Assembly: GCA_965243415.1 (NCBI GenBank)
Contig: OZ251549.1
Coordinates: 1,178,001 to 1,242,000, forward strand
Direction of reading: 5' to 3'
DNA: 64,000 nucleotides
From: G965204755 sp965243415
GTDB taxonomy: Bacteria > Acidobacteriota > Vicinamibacteria > Marinacidobacterales > Marinacidobacteraceae
The translations under genes and the position numbers were made by a program. The notes below the pieces were generated by a model. The model did no database searches. It was not told where the DNA came from and worked only from the letters and a program-made list of their open reading frames with translations. Of this stretch, positions 35,685 to 44,813 are shown in pieces (position 1 is the stretch's first letter; each line of letters opens with the position of its first letter).

Positions 35685-37357
35685 GGTTCCGTATCGCTTC
35701 CCGCGGCGGCGCGGCACTCGTCGTCTTCGCCGGTTTCCTGGTCTCGGCTTCGCCGGCCGCGGCGCAGGTCTCCTACCGCGAACTCGTCGCCGCCGACGAC
35801 GCGCCGGAGAACTGGCTCACCTACTCCGGCAACTACCGCTCGGAGCGCTTCACCCGGCTCGACGGCATCACGAAGGAGAACGCCTCGAGTCTCCGTCCGG
35901 CGTGGGTCTATCAGACCGGAACCGCCGGCCGGGTCGAAGTGACCCCGCTCGTCACGGACGGCGTCATGTACATCGCCGAACCGCCGAGCACCATCGCCGC
36001 CCTCGACGCCCGCACCGGACGACGGCTCTGGCGGCATGACCCGGTCGTCCCCGACGAAACCCTGAACATCGGGTTCCCCCGCGCCAACCGCGGCGTGGCG
36101 CTCCTCGGGGAGAGCGTCTTCTTCGGCACGCTCGACGCGCGGGTCATCGCCCTCGACCGCAGCACCGGCGATGTCCGCTGGAGCGTCCAGATGGCCGACA
36201 ACCGGATCGGCTACGCGGTCACCGCCGCCCCGCTCGCCGTGGACGGAAAGGTCATCGTGGGAATGAGCGGCGGCGAAGCCGGGGTGCGCGGTTTCCTCGA
36301 CGCCTACGATGCGGAGACCGGCGAACTGGCCTGGAGATGGTGGGCGGTGCCGGAGCCGGGCGAACCCGGCGGCGACACCTGGGAAGGCGACGCCTGGAAG
36401 ACCGGCGGCGGCGCCACCTGGCTCACCGGCTCCTACGATCCCGAACTGGGCCTGCTCTACTGGGGCATCGGCAACCCGGCCCCGGACTGGAACGGCGATG
36501 TGCGCCCCGGCGACAACCTCTACACCTGCTCGATCGTCGCCCTCGATGTGGAAACCGGCGAGTTGCGCTGGCACTTCCAGTTCACCCCGCACGATACCCA
36601 CGACTGGGACGCGAACCAGATCCCGGTCCTGGTGGACGCCGAATGGGAAGGCACGGAGCGCAAACTGGTCATCCTGGCCAACCGCAACGCCTTCTACTAT
36701 GTGCTCGACCGGGAGACCGGGCAGTTCCTGCGGGCGACCCAGTACGCGACCCAGACCTGGGCGGAAGGCATCGACGAGAACGGCCGCCCGGTCCTGATCC
36801 CGGGTATGGATCCCTCGGAGGAGGGCACCCTGGTCTGGCCGAGCCTCGCCGGCGCGACGAATTGGTACAGCCCCGCCTACGATCCCGATCGGCGGACGCT
36901 CTTCGTCCCGACGCGCGAGATGGCCTCCTACTACTTCAAGAGCGACGCCGAATATGTCCCCGGGACCCCGTTCCTCGGCGGCGGCGAACGGCGCCTGGAA
37001 GGCGAGGAAGCCTACGGGGCGGTGCGCGCCCTCGACGCGCTGACCGGGGAGTTGCGCTGGGAGTTCCGGCAACTCTCCCCGGCCGTGTCCGGCGTCCTGG
37101 CGACGGCGACCGGAGTGGTCGTGAGCGGGACGATGGAGGGCAATGTGTTCGCCCTCGACGCCGACACCGGCGAAGCGCTCTGGGACTTCCACGCCGGCGG
37201 CGGCATCCGCGCCGCGCCGATGTCCTTCGCCCTCGACGACGAGCAGTTCATCACCGTGGCGGCGGGACAGTCGCTGTTCACCTTCGGCCTTCCGGGGGAG
37301 ACGGACGCCGGCGGCGGGGGTCCTGGCGGTGGAGACGGCGGGGAGCCCGAGGAATGA
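35681..37357 (+). CDS. PQQ-dependent dehydrogenase (quinoprotein)
   Basis: A 558-residue periplasmic eight-bladed propeller enzyme. The signal peptide ends near SPAAAQV. The family start NWLTYSGNYRSERFTRLDGI and repeated ALDARTGRRLW / ALDVETGELRWHF tryptophan-docking blades are clear. The active-site region reads TPHDTHDWDANQIPVL. It oxidises an alcohol or sugar and reduces PQQ; the substrate and the Ca or lanthanide preference are not decidable by eye. GTG start with a 4-base overlap with cytochrome c, which is the likely electron acceptor. Lacks its own haem domain. Confidence 0.9.
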   Translation: MRFRIASRGGAALVVFAGFLVSASPAAAQVSYRELVAADDAPENWLTYSGNYRSERFTRLDGITKENASSLRPAWVYQTGTAGRVEVTPLVTDGVMYIAEPPSTIAALDARTGRRLWRHDPVVPDETLNIGFPRANRGVALLGESVFFGTLDARVIALDRSTGDVRWSVQMADNRIGYAVTAAPLAVDGKVIVGMSGGEAGVRGFLDAYDAETGELAWRWWAVPEPGEPGGDTWEGDAWKTGGGATWLTGSYDPELGLLYWGIGNPAPDWNGDVRPGDNLYTCSIVALDVETGELRWHFQFTPHDTHDWDANQIPVLVDAEWEGTERKLVILANRNAFYYVLDRETGQFLRATQYATQTWAEGIDENGRPVLIPGMDPSEEGTLVWPSLAGATNWYSPAYDPDRRTLFVPTREMASYYFKSDAEYVPGTPFLGGGERRLEGEEAYGAVRALDALTGELRWEFRQLSPAVSGVLATATGVVVSGTMEGNVFALDADTGEALWDFHAGGGIRAAPMSFALDDEQFITVAAGQSLFTFGLPGETDAGGGGPGGGDGGEPEE

Positions 37358-38460
37358 TCTGCGGCAGGGCTGCGCGACGGTTTCCCGGCGCGTTCGGCGC
37401 GGCGCTGACGGCTCTGCTCGGACTCGGTCTCGCGGCCTGCGGCGGGCCGGGCGGGGAGGCGCCCCCGGCGGAATCCGCCGCCGGGACGACCGCGGACCCC
37501 GGCGGCCCCTACGGGGAAGGAACGCTCCTCGTCTCCAACGAAGTCGGCGGCACGCTCAGCCTGATCGCCCTGGCGACCGGGGAAGTCACGGCCGAGATCG
37601 AGGTCGGAACGCGCCCCCGCGGCGTGCGCGTCGCCCCCGGCGGCGATTTCGCCTATGTCGCCCTCTCCGGTTCGCCCCGGTGTCCGCCGTGGATGGACGA
37701 GGACGAATGCGGGGAAGCCGACAAGTCGCTCGACGGGATCGCCGAGGTGGACCTGCGCACCGCGGAGCGCACCCGCATCCTCCCCGGCGGCTCCGACCCG
37801 GAGACCTTCGACATCACCCCCGACGGCGCGCGCATCGTGGTCTCGAACGAGGACTCCGACGAAGCCAGCCTGGTGGACCTGGACACCGGCGAGATCTTCC
37901 GCACCGTCCCCGTGGGCCGGGAACCGGAAGGCGTCCGCATCAGCCCCGACGGAACGCTCGCCTATGTGACCGGCGAAACCGACCACGATGTGACCGTCCT
38001 CGACACCGCCACCGGCGACGAGATCGCCCGCATCGGCGTCGGCCACCGCCCGCGGGACGCCGTCTTCACCCCCGACGGCGAGTTCGCCTATGTCTCCGCC
38101 GAGATCGCCGGCACCGTCTCGGAGATCGTCGTCGCCGAGAACCGCGTCCGCCGCACCTTCGAGATGCCCGAAGGCTCCCTCAGCATGGGCGTCGCCCTCT
38201 CCCCCGACTCCGGGACGCTCTATGTCGCGAACGGCCGCGCCAGGACGGTCTCGGTAGTGGACCTCGAGACCGGCGAAGTAACCGCGAACATCGAGGTCGG
38301 CGAACGCCCCTGGGGAATCGCCGTCTCCCCCGACGGCCGCTTCGTCTATACCGCCAACGGCCCCTCCAACGATGTAACCGTCCTCGACACCGAAACCCTG
38401 ACGATCGTCACCCGCCTCCCCGCCGGCGATTCCCCCTGGGGCCTGGCGCTCCGGGGATGA
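37354..38460 (+). CDS. YVTN-family beta-propeller lipoprotein
   Basis: A 368-residue secreted lipoprotein with lipobox LGLAACGG near residue 29. About seven propeller blades follow, each with a pattern like PDGARIVVSNED and DLDTGEIFRTVPVG. Related proteins accompany PQQ dehydrogenases in periplasmic alcohol-oxidation operons. The ATG overlaps the dehydrogenase stop by 4 bases, so this is the third gene of the operon. Its biochemical role is unclear; substrate or partner binding is likely. Confidence 0.87.
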   Translation: MICGRAARRFPGAFGAALTALLGLGLAACGGPGGEAPPAESAAGTTADPGGPYGEGTLLVSNEVGGTLSLIALATGEVTAEIEVGTRPRGVRVAPGGDFAYVALSGSPRCPPWMDEDECGEADKSLDGIAEVDLRTAERTRILPGGSDPETFDITPDGARIVVSNEDSDEASLVDLDTGEIFRTVPVGREPEGVRISPDGTLAYVTGETDHDVTVLDTATGDEIARIGVGHRPRDAVFTPDGEFAYVSAEIAGTVSEIVVAENRVRRTFEMPEGSLSMGVALSPDSGTLYVANGRARTVSVVDLETGEVTANIEVGERPWGIAVSPDGRFVYTANGPSNDVTVLDTETLTIVTRLPAGDSPWGLALRG

Positions 38461-39755
38461 TGTCACAAGATGTAAAAGGGAAGCCTGTACCGGGCTTCGA
38501 GACCGCTGATCAACTGTTGGTGCATGTCCGGACTCTCTACGAGTTTCTGGAGGCGAGCCGACAGGAGCCCTTCAATGTGTTCACTGCGCTTCGGAAGTCA
38601 CACGACGAAGTGAACCTGCACTCGCGGTTCCTCCACGCGCTCCTCTCTCACCGAGACGCCGAGGGTAGGCGTCCATACCTCAGAAGGTTCCTCGCCTCCA
38701 TCGAAGGGACTTCCCAGTTCGAATCAGGCGCCGAGAGCGCGGTGGTCAGGAGAGAACATCAGCACATCGATCTCCTGATTACGCACAGGAATCCCGACTG
38801 GGCCGTCGTCATCGAGAACAAGATTTGGGCAGGAGATCAACCGGGACAGATCGGTCGATACTATCTGTCCGTTCGGAGATATCGTCCGCAGTCGATAATT
38901 CTGTATCTGACGCCAAACGGCCGTAAACCAGAAAAACAGAGCGCAGAGTACGAATGGGACGGTAAGCCATGTACCGCTCCATATGTATGCGTATCGTACC
39001 GAGACGACGTTCTTCCATGGCTGAGAGAGTGCCAGCAGAGAGCGGTCGAAGATCCTTCACTACGGGAATCCATCGCCCAGTACCGATCCGTGGTGGAACA
39101 ATTGACCGGCCACCCACTTGGAGAGAACTACATGCAGAAATTGACAGATCTGTGCGTCAAGAACATGCCTTTGGTCATGGATCTCACGGCGGCCATGGTG
39201 GACGCGCGGCGCAAGGTGCTCCGTGATATCTGGACTCGGATCGACGAGGCCGTCAGCGGGCGACTGGGGATGGAGAGCGCTGCGTTCTCCCGGAAGACGA
39301 AGGGCTTGGCCCTCGGTCGCGACCGCATCAGGACCATGTTGAAGCCGCCTCGCGTGATCGAGGATTGGCATGGACTGCTCTGGCCGCTGCGACCCTCTCA
39401 CGAAAACGGAACGGGGAAAATCCATCCGCAACCTGCTCTCGGCGCAGAAATCAACGGTAGTGGGCGACGCCTCATGTACGGCGTACGATGCCACGACGAC
39501 AACCACGAAACGATCGAGAATGCCTTGGCGGAGTTTCGGGGCGACTCTCGACAGACGAACGATTGGTGGCCATGGGTTATGGGATACGGGGGGGCGTTCG
39601 ATGCAGACACGAAGCGGGAGGTGTGGGAGCAGTTGGCGATGCTTGCGAACGAGCCTGCAAGACTCGAACTTTGTGCCGATGAGGTCGCGTCCACACTCCT
39701 TGAGATCGAAGAGATCCTTCAGGCGAAGGCCCCATCGTTGTTCGATCGAGGGTAG
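38457..39755 (+). CDS. PD-(D/E)XK nuclease-superfamily protein of lower GC
   Basis: A 432-residue protein. The nuclease-like core reads HIDLLITHRNPDWAVVIENK, with the aspartate, glutamate and lysine of PD-(D/E)XK enzymes, then IWAGDQPGQIGRYY. The N-terminal half (LHSRFLHALLS) resembles PDDEXK_4-type proteins, often found as single genes in genomic islands. GC is visibly lower than in all neighbours and ACGT is present, so recent transfer is likely. The start overlaps the preceding stop; two adjacent ATG codons (38457, 38460) are possible. Confidence 0.8.
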   Translation: MMSQDVKGKPVPGFETADQLLVHVRTLYEFLEASRQEPFNVFTALRKSHDEVNLHSRFLHALLSHRDAEGRRPYLRRFLASIEGTSQFESGAESAVVRREHQHIDLLITHRNPDWAVVIENKIWAGDQPGQIGRYYLSVRRYRPQSIILYLTPNGRKPEKQSAEYEWDGKPCTAPYVCVSYRDDVLPWLRECQQRAVEDPSLRESIAQYRSVVEQLTGHPLGENYMQKLTDLCVKNMPLVMDLTAAMVDARRKVLRDIWTRIDEAVSGRLGMESAAFSRKTKGLALGRDRIRTMLKPPRVIEDWHGLLWPLRPSHENGTGKIHPQPALGAEINGSGRRLMYGVRCHDDNHETIENALAEFRGDSRQTNDWWPWVMGYGGAFDADTKREVWEQLAMLANEPARLELCADEVASTLLEIEEILQAKAPSLFDRG

Positions 39756-39876
39756 GCCGATGAGACGGATAAATCTCTCTCCACGCAACGCGGAGGTCCT
39801 CGGTCGCCGGCGGCCCGAAGAGATGGGTTGGCCGGCTCCCGGCACCGCACGAATCGCACGTTTCTCGGAAGACTCC

Positions 39877-39882
39877 TATACT
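39877..39882 (+). promoter_or_regulatory. -10 box TATACT 7 bases before the 39890 frame
   Basis: TATACT matches the sigma-70 -10 consensus in five of six positions and ends 7 bases before a GTG codon, consistent with a leaderless transcript. Confidence 0.45.
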
Positions 39883-39889
39883 CGCCTTC

Positions 39890-40198
39890 GTGGACGAGCG
39901 CCCGGCGACGGAGACTCCCGGGGCGGCGGCTCCGGGCGAGACCGGCACTCCCGGCGGAGGCGAGTCGAAGCGGCCTCGGCCAACCGGCCGCGACGACGGA
40001 GCGGAGCGGAGAGCCCGCGTCAGCGCGGTCGGCGAGCCGCGGGGCGGTCCGGGCCGGCCGGCGGGGCGCGGCGCCGATCCCGATCTCGTCGCAGACCTGC
40101 ACCGCATCGGCGAGCGCTGCGCCTGCCTCCTCGGCTCGGGACCGTCGTCGGAGGAGATCGGCGACTTCCTCTTCGACGAACGGGGACTGCCGAAGTGA
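39890..40198 (+). CDS. Small hypothetical protein
   Basis: A 102-residue frame with a low-complexity proline- and glycine-rich first half and an ordered C-terminal part (DPDLVADLHRIGERCACLLG, then EEIGDFLFDERGLPK). A good -10 box just upstream and high-GC codon use favour a real gene. The family is not recognised. The rest of 39756-40250 holds nothing else identifiable. Confidence 0.5.
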   Translation: MDERPATETPGAAAPGETGTPGGGESKRPRPTGRDDGAERRARVSAVGEPRGGPGRPAGRGADPDLVADLHRIGERCACLLGSGPSSEEIGDFLFDERGLPK

Positions 40199-40250
40199 GG
40201 CCCCGGCCGAGAACTCGGAAGTACACCCGGATCCGGCAAGGGCGTCCCGG

Positions 40251-41834
40251 ATGATGCGGCCCTACGACGCCGTCGTCATCGGCGGCGGGCACAACGGGCT
40301 CATCGCCGCCGCCTACCTGGCCCGGGCCGGGCGGCGGGTGGTCGTCGTCGAGAAGAACGAACGCGTCGGGGGCGCCACCTTCAGCGAGGAGATCCTCCCC
40401 GGGTTCACCGTCTCCGTCTTCTCCTATGTGGTCAGCCTGCTGCGGCCGCAGATCATCGCGGACCTCGACCTGGCCCGGCACGGGCTGCAGCTCCAGCCGC
40501 TCGACGGCACCTTCACGCCCCTTCCCGACGGACGGTCGCTGACCCGCTGGCACGACCCGGCGAAGACCCGGGAATCGCTGCTCGCCTTCTCCCGGCGGGA
40601 CGCCGACAACTACCCGCGCTTCGGGCTCCACCTGCACCACCTGAGCCGGGCGGTGCGCGACCTGCTCATGACCCGGCCGCCGAAGATCGGGTCGCTGCTG
40701 CCGGGGGAACTCGCCGGGCTGGCGCGGGTCGCCGGGCGGTTCTCGCGGCTGGGACCGGAGCGCTTCCACGCGCTGGCAAGACTGATGACCGCCAGTGCCG
40801 GCGACTACCTCGACCGCTGGTTCGAGTCGGAGCCGCTCAAGGCCACCCTGGCGGCGAGCGGGATCATCGGCACCTTCCTCGGCATCTCCTCGCCGGGAAC
40901 CGCCTATGTGCTGCTCCACCACTACATGGGCGAGTTGGACGGCGCTTCCCGGTCCTGGGGGTTCGCCCGGGGCGGGATGGGCGCGGTCGCCGAGGCGCTG
41001 GCCGCCGCCGCCCGCCGGTTCGGGGCGGAGATCCGCACCGGCGCCGGCGTCTCCCGCATCCTGAACGACTCCGGGCGGGCGGCGGGAGTGGTCCTCGAAG
41101 ACGGGGAAGAGATCTACGCGAAGCAGATCGGCTCCAGCCTCGATCCGCACCGCACCTTCCTGCGCCTGCTCGACCCGGCGGAATTGCCGGAGGACTTCGT
41201 TCGCGGCATCCGGCGCTACCGGCTGCGGGGCTCCTCGGGGAAGGTGAACCTGGCGCTCGACGGGCTGCCGGACTTCACCGCGCTCCCCGGCCGCGGCCCG
41301 CATCTCTCCGGGGCGATCTCCATCAGCCCGGACCGGGAGACGATGGAGCGCGCCTACGACGACGCCAAGTACGGCCGGTTCTCCCGCCGCCCGTACCTCG
41401 ATGTGCTGATCCCCTCGCTGCTCGACCCCGGCCTGGCGCCGCCGGGTAAGCACGTGATGTCCATCTTCGTCCAGTACGCCCCGTACCACCTCGACCCCGC
41501 CGCCGGCGACTGGGACGCGCAGCGCGACGCCTTCGGGGACACGGTGATCCGCACCCTCGCCGAGTACGCGCCGAACCTCCCGGACCTCATCCTGGAGCGG
41601 CAGGTGCTGACCCCGCTGGACATCGAGCGGCGCACCGGGCTCACCGAGGGCAACATCTTCGCCGGGGAACTCGGCCTGGAGCAGTTGTTCTTCCTGCGGC
41701 CGACCCCCGGCTGGGCGCAGTTCGGGACGCCGCTGCGGGGGCTGTTCCTCTGCGGGTCCGGCGCCCATCCGGGCGGGGGGGTCATGGGAGCTCCGGGGAA
41801 ACTGGGCGCCGACGCCATGCTGGCCGCCGCCTGA
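40251..41834 (+). CDS. FAD-dependent oxidoreductase, phytoene-desaturase/PYROXD2-like
   Basis: A 527-residue flavoprotein. The N-terminal dinucleotide-binding motif is VIGGGHNGLIAAAYLARAG with the acidic VVVVEKNERVGG following. The C-terminal FAD block reads LFLCGSGAHPGGGVMGAPG. Relatives annotated as NAD(P)/FAD-dependent oxidoreductases are common in soil and marine bacteria, with substrates mostly unknown; no carotenoid genes lie nearby. Two adjacent ATG codons, the first used. It starts a three-gene run with a second paralogue and an Nramp-like transporter. Confidence 0.85.
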   Translation: MMRPYDAVVIGGGHNGLIAAAYLARAGRRVVVVEKNERVGGATFSEEILPGFTVSVFSYVVSLLRPQIIADLDLARHGLQLQPLDGTFTPLPDGRSLTRWHDPAKTRESLLAFSRRDADNYPRFGLHLHHLSRAVRDLLMTRPPKIGSLLPGELAGLARVAGRFSRLGPERFHALARLMTASAGDYLDRWFESEPLKATLAASGIIGTFLGISSPGTAYVLLHHYMGELDGASRSWGFARGGMGAVAEALAAAARRFGAEIRTGAGVSRILNDSGRAAGVVLEDGEEIYAKQIGSSLDPHRTFLRLLDPAELPEDFVRGIRRYRLRGSSGKVNLALDGLPDFTALPGRGPHLSGAISISPDRETMERAYDDAKYGRFSRRPYLDVLIPSLLDPGLAPPGKHVMSIFVQYAPYHLDPAAGDWDAQRDAFGDTVIRTLAEYAPNLPDLILERQVLTPLDIERRTGLTEGNIFAGELGLEQLFFLRPTPGWAQFGTPLRGLFLCGSGAHPGGGVMGAPGKLGADAMLAAA

Positions 41835-41905
41835 GGCCGCCTTCGCCGCTTCTGCCGAGAGACCGGCCCCGCCCGCGAACCCGCGCCCCCGCCGCCCGAC
41901 CCCCG

Positions 41906-43540
41906 ATGCGAGACCGGTACGACCTCGCCGCGGTGGGTGGCGGGCCCGACGCCCTGGCGGCGGCGATCCTGCTGGCGCGCTCCGGCCGGTCGGTGCTCGT
42001 CGTCGGCGAGCGCGGGCAGCCCGGGGGTATCGCCGCCAACTGCGCGATCGCGCCCGGCTTCGAGGTCTCGGTCGCGCCGGAGACCCTGCCCTCCTTCGAC
42101 CCGGCGGTCGCCGGCGCCCTCGGCCTCGCCGACCACGGCGCGGAATTCCCGGCGCCGGACCCGGTCCTCACCGTGGTCGAACCGGCGACCGGCGAGACCT
42201 TCAGCCTGCCCTGCGACCCGGAAGCCGCCCGGCGCGCCGTCGCCGGGATCTCGGCCGCCGACGCCGCCCGTTTCCCGGAGTTCGTCGCCGAACTGCGCGC
42301 CGCCGCCGGATTCCTGCGCCGGTTGCTGGAGAAACCGCCCCTCGAATTGGACGCCGGACTGCCGGACGCGGTGCAGGCGGCGCTGGCCGCGCTCGGCCTG
42401 GGCGGGCGCGGGATCGGAGCGCTGCTGCAGGCGCTGCCGATGGCGCTCCGGGACTACCTCGACGATCGCTTCGAGTCCGAACCGCTCAAGGCGGCGCTCG
42501 CCGGGGCGCCCCTCACCGGGACCCGGCTGGGGCCGCGGGCGCCGGGAACGGCCGGGCTCTTCCTCCACTTCCACGCCTTCGGGCAGCCGGCGCCGCTCGG
42601 TTTCCTCCGGCCCCCGAAGGGCGGCGCCACCGCGCTCGGCGCGGCGCTCCGGGAAGCGGCCCGCGCCGCCGGGGCGCATCTCGACAGCGACTCCGGCGGG
42701 GTGCGCCGCCTCCTCATCGAACCCGCCCGGGAGGGCCCCGCCGTCACCGGGATCGAACTCCGGGACGGGCGGACGGTCCGCTGCAGCGGCGTCCTCTCCG
42801 ACGCCTCCCCGCATTCGACCCTGCTGGAATGGGTCGGGGCGCGCCACCTGACCCCGGAGTTCGTCCACGAAGCGGCGAATATCCGTTACCGGGGAACTGC
42901 CGCCCGGATCGGGTTCGCGCTCTCCGGCCCGCCGCGCTTCGCCGACGCGCCGTCCGGGAAGGCGTCCGGGGGGGCCGACGCCGGGCCCGATCCCCGCCTC
43001 GGCGGCGTCATCCAGGTCGGCGCGACGCTCGACCACCTGGAACGCGCCGCCGACGCCGCGAAGTACGGCCAGATCGCCGAGGCGCCGGTGGTGTTCGCCT
43101 TCCTCCCCTCGGTCCACGCCTCCGGGCTCGCCCCGCCGGGCCGGCACACGCTGGCGGCCACGGTGCAGTCGGCCCCCTACACGCTCCGGAACGGCCACTG
43201 GGGCGCTCCCGACCGCGGCGCCGAGAAGCACCTGGTCGAAACCGCCTTGCGGATGCTGGAGCGCGCCTTCCCCGGCCTCCGCGACCTGGTGACCGCGCAT
43301 CGGGTGCTCTCGCCGGCGACCCTGGAGGCCGGGTTCGGGCTCGCCGAGGGCAGTTTCCACCAGGGCGAACCGACCCTCGACCAGTTCTACGCACTGCGCC
43401 CGATTCCCGGCTTCGCCCGGTATCGGACGCCGGTCCGCCGGCTCTGGCTCGCCGGACCGGGGACCGCCCCCCACGGCGGGCTCCACCTGGTTTCCGGGCG
43501 CAACGCGGCGCGGGTCGCCGCCGCAGACCTGCGAACATAG
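41906..43540 (+). CDS. Divergent FAD oxidoreductase paralogue (PYROXD2-like)
   Basis: A 544-residue protein, a clear paralogue of the preceding gene (shared DYLDDRFESEPLKAALAG and propeller of conserved blocks). The nucleotide-binding motif is altered to VGGGPDALAAAILLARSG, with the third glycine replaced by alanine. The C-terminal block reads LWLAGPGTAPHGGLHLVSG. It may bind FAD differently or act as a non-catalytic partner. The gap to the upstream gene is 71 bases; the next gene starts 20 bases downstream. Confidence 0.78.
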   Translation: MRDRYDLAAVGGGPDALAAAILLARSGRSVLVVGERGQPGGIAANCAIAPGFEVSVAPETLPSFDPAVAGALGLADHGAEFPAPDPVLTVVEPATGETFSLPCDPEAARRAVAGISAADAARFPEFVAELRAAAGFLRRLLEKPPLELDAGLPDAVQAALAALGLGGRGIGALLQALPMALRDYLDDRFESEPLKAALAGAPLTGTRLGPRAPGTAGLFLHFHAFGQPAPLGFLRPPKGGATALGAALREAARAAGAHLDSDSGGVRRLLIEPAREGPAVTGIELRDGRTVRCSGVLSDASPHSTLLEWVGARHLTPEFVHEAANIRYRGTAARIGFALSGPPRFADAPSGKASGGADAGPDPRLGGVIQVGATLDHLERAADAAKYGQIAEAPVVFAFLPSVHASGLAPPGRHTLAATVQSAPYTLRNGHWGAPDRGAEKHLVETALRMLERAFPGLRDLVTAHRVLSPATLEAGFGLAEGSFHQGEPTLDQFYALRPIPGFARYRTPVRRLWLAGPGTAPHGGLHLVSGRNAARVAAADLRT

Positions 43541-43560
43541 ACGCCGGAGGAACCTTCCGC

Positions 43561-44778
43561 ATGGGCAGATTTCGAGTCGGGCCGGGCTTCCTGGTCACCG
43601 CCGCCTTCATCGGGCCGGGCACCATCGTGACCGCCAGTCGGGCCGGGGCCGGATACGGCATGGCGCTGCTCTGGGCGGTGCTGTTCTCGGTCCTCGCCAC
43701 GATGGTGCTGCAGGACATGGCGGCCCGGGTGGGCCTCGCCGGGCGGCGCGGACTGGCGGAAGCGATCCGCGACAGTCTGGCCAGCCGGGGCGCCCGGGTC
43801 GCCGTGCTGACGCTGATCGCGGTGACGATCCTGGTGGGGAACGCCGCCTTCCAGACCGGCAACCTGCTGGGCGCGTCGCTGGGGGTGGGCCTGCTGACCG
43901 GGATCCCGCCCGGGGCGCTGGTGCTGGTCGTCGGCGGCTGCGCCGGAGCGCTCCTGCTGACCGGGACCTACAAGGCCATCCAGAATGTCCTGGTGGCGCT
44001 CGTCGGGCTGATGAGCATCGTGTTCTTCCTGGTCGCGGTCCTGACCGGACCGAACCTCGGCGACCTGTTCCGCGGGCTGCTGGTCCCCACGATCCCCGAC
44101 GGGGCGACGGTGACGGTGCTGGCGCTCATCGGGACGACGGTGGTGTCCTACAACCTGTTCCTCCACGCGAGCGCCACCATGGAGCGCTGGCCGGACGCCT
44201 CGAAGAACGACGAGAACATCGCCGAGAGCCGGTCGGACACCATCTTCTCGGTGGCTCTCGGCGGCCTGATCACCGCGGCGGTGGTGGTGTCGGCTTCGCC
44301 CCTGCTCGGCCAGGGCGCGGAGGCGGCGAACGCGGCGGTCGTGGCCGAGCAGTTGGAACCGCTGCTGGGCCCGGCGGCGCCGCTGTTCTTCGGGCTGGGA
44401 CTCTTCGCTGCCGGGCTGACCTCGGCGATCACCGCCCCGCTGGCCGGGGCCTACGCCGCGTCGGGCGCGCTCGGTTGGGGCTCCGACCTGAAGAGCGCGC
44501 GCTTCCGGCTGCTCTGGGCCTTCGTGCTGCTGACCGGGATGTTCTGCGGTGTGGTGCTCGGCGCTTCGCCCTACCAGGTGATCCTGCTGGCGCAGGCCGG
44601 CAACGGGATCGTCCTGCCCCTGACGCTGGTGCTGCTGCTCCTCGTGGTGAACCGCGAGCGGATCATGGGCCGCTTCCGCAACTCCCGGCTGGCCAATGTC
44701 CTCGGCGCCCTGGTGGTCCTCGTCATCTCCGGCCTCTCCGTCCGCCAGTTGCTCCGCGTCCTCGGGATCCTGGGGTAA
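43561..44778 (+). CDS. Nramp-family-like membrane transporter lacking the usual metal ligands
   Basis: A 405-residue protein with about 11 hydrophobic helices and the Nramp layout (VTAAFIGPGTIVTASRAGAG at the start). The TM1 motif normally DPGN reads GPGT, and the TM6 motif normally MPH reads LHA in NLFLHASATMERW. These residues bind Mn/Fe in classical Nramp proteins, so the cargo is probably different; a Mg-type relative or another solute is possible. It lies 20 bases after the oxidoreductase gene. Confidence 0.8.
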   Translation: MGRFRVGPGFLVTAAFIGPGTIVTASRAGAGYGMALLWAVLFSVLATMVLQDMAARVGLAGRRGLAEAIRDSLASRGARVAVLTLIAVTILVGNAAFQTGNLLGASLGVGLLTGIPPGALVLVVGGCAGALLLTGTYKAIQNVLVALVGLMSIVFFLVAVLTGPNLGDLFRGLLVPTIPDGATVTVLALIGTTVVSYNLFLHASATMERWPDASKNDENIAESRSDTIFSVALGGLITAAVVVSASPLLGQGAEAANAAVVAEQLEPLLGPAAPLFFGLGLFAAGLTSAITAPLAGAYAASGALGWGSDLKSARFRLLWAFVLLTGMFCGVVLGASPYQVILLAQAGNGIVLPLTLVLLLLVVNRERIMGRFRNSRLANVLGALVVLVISGLSVRQLLRVLGILG

Positions 44779-44813
44779 TCGGTCGCCACGACCGTGCGTT
44801 CGGCTCTCGCGGG

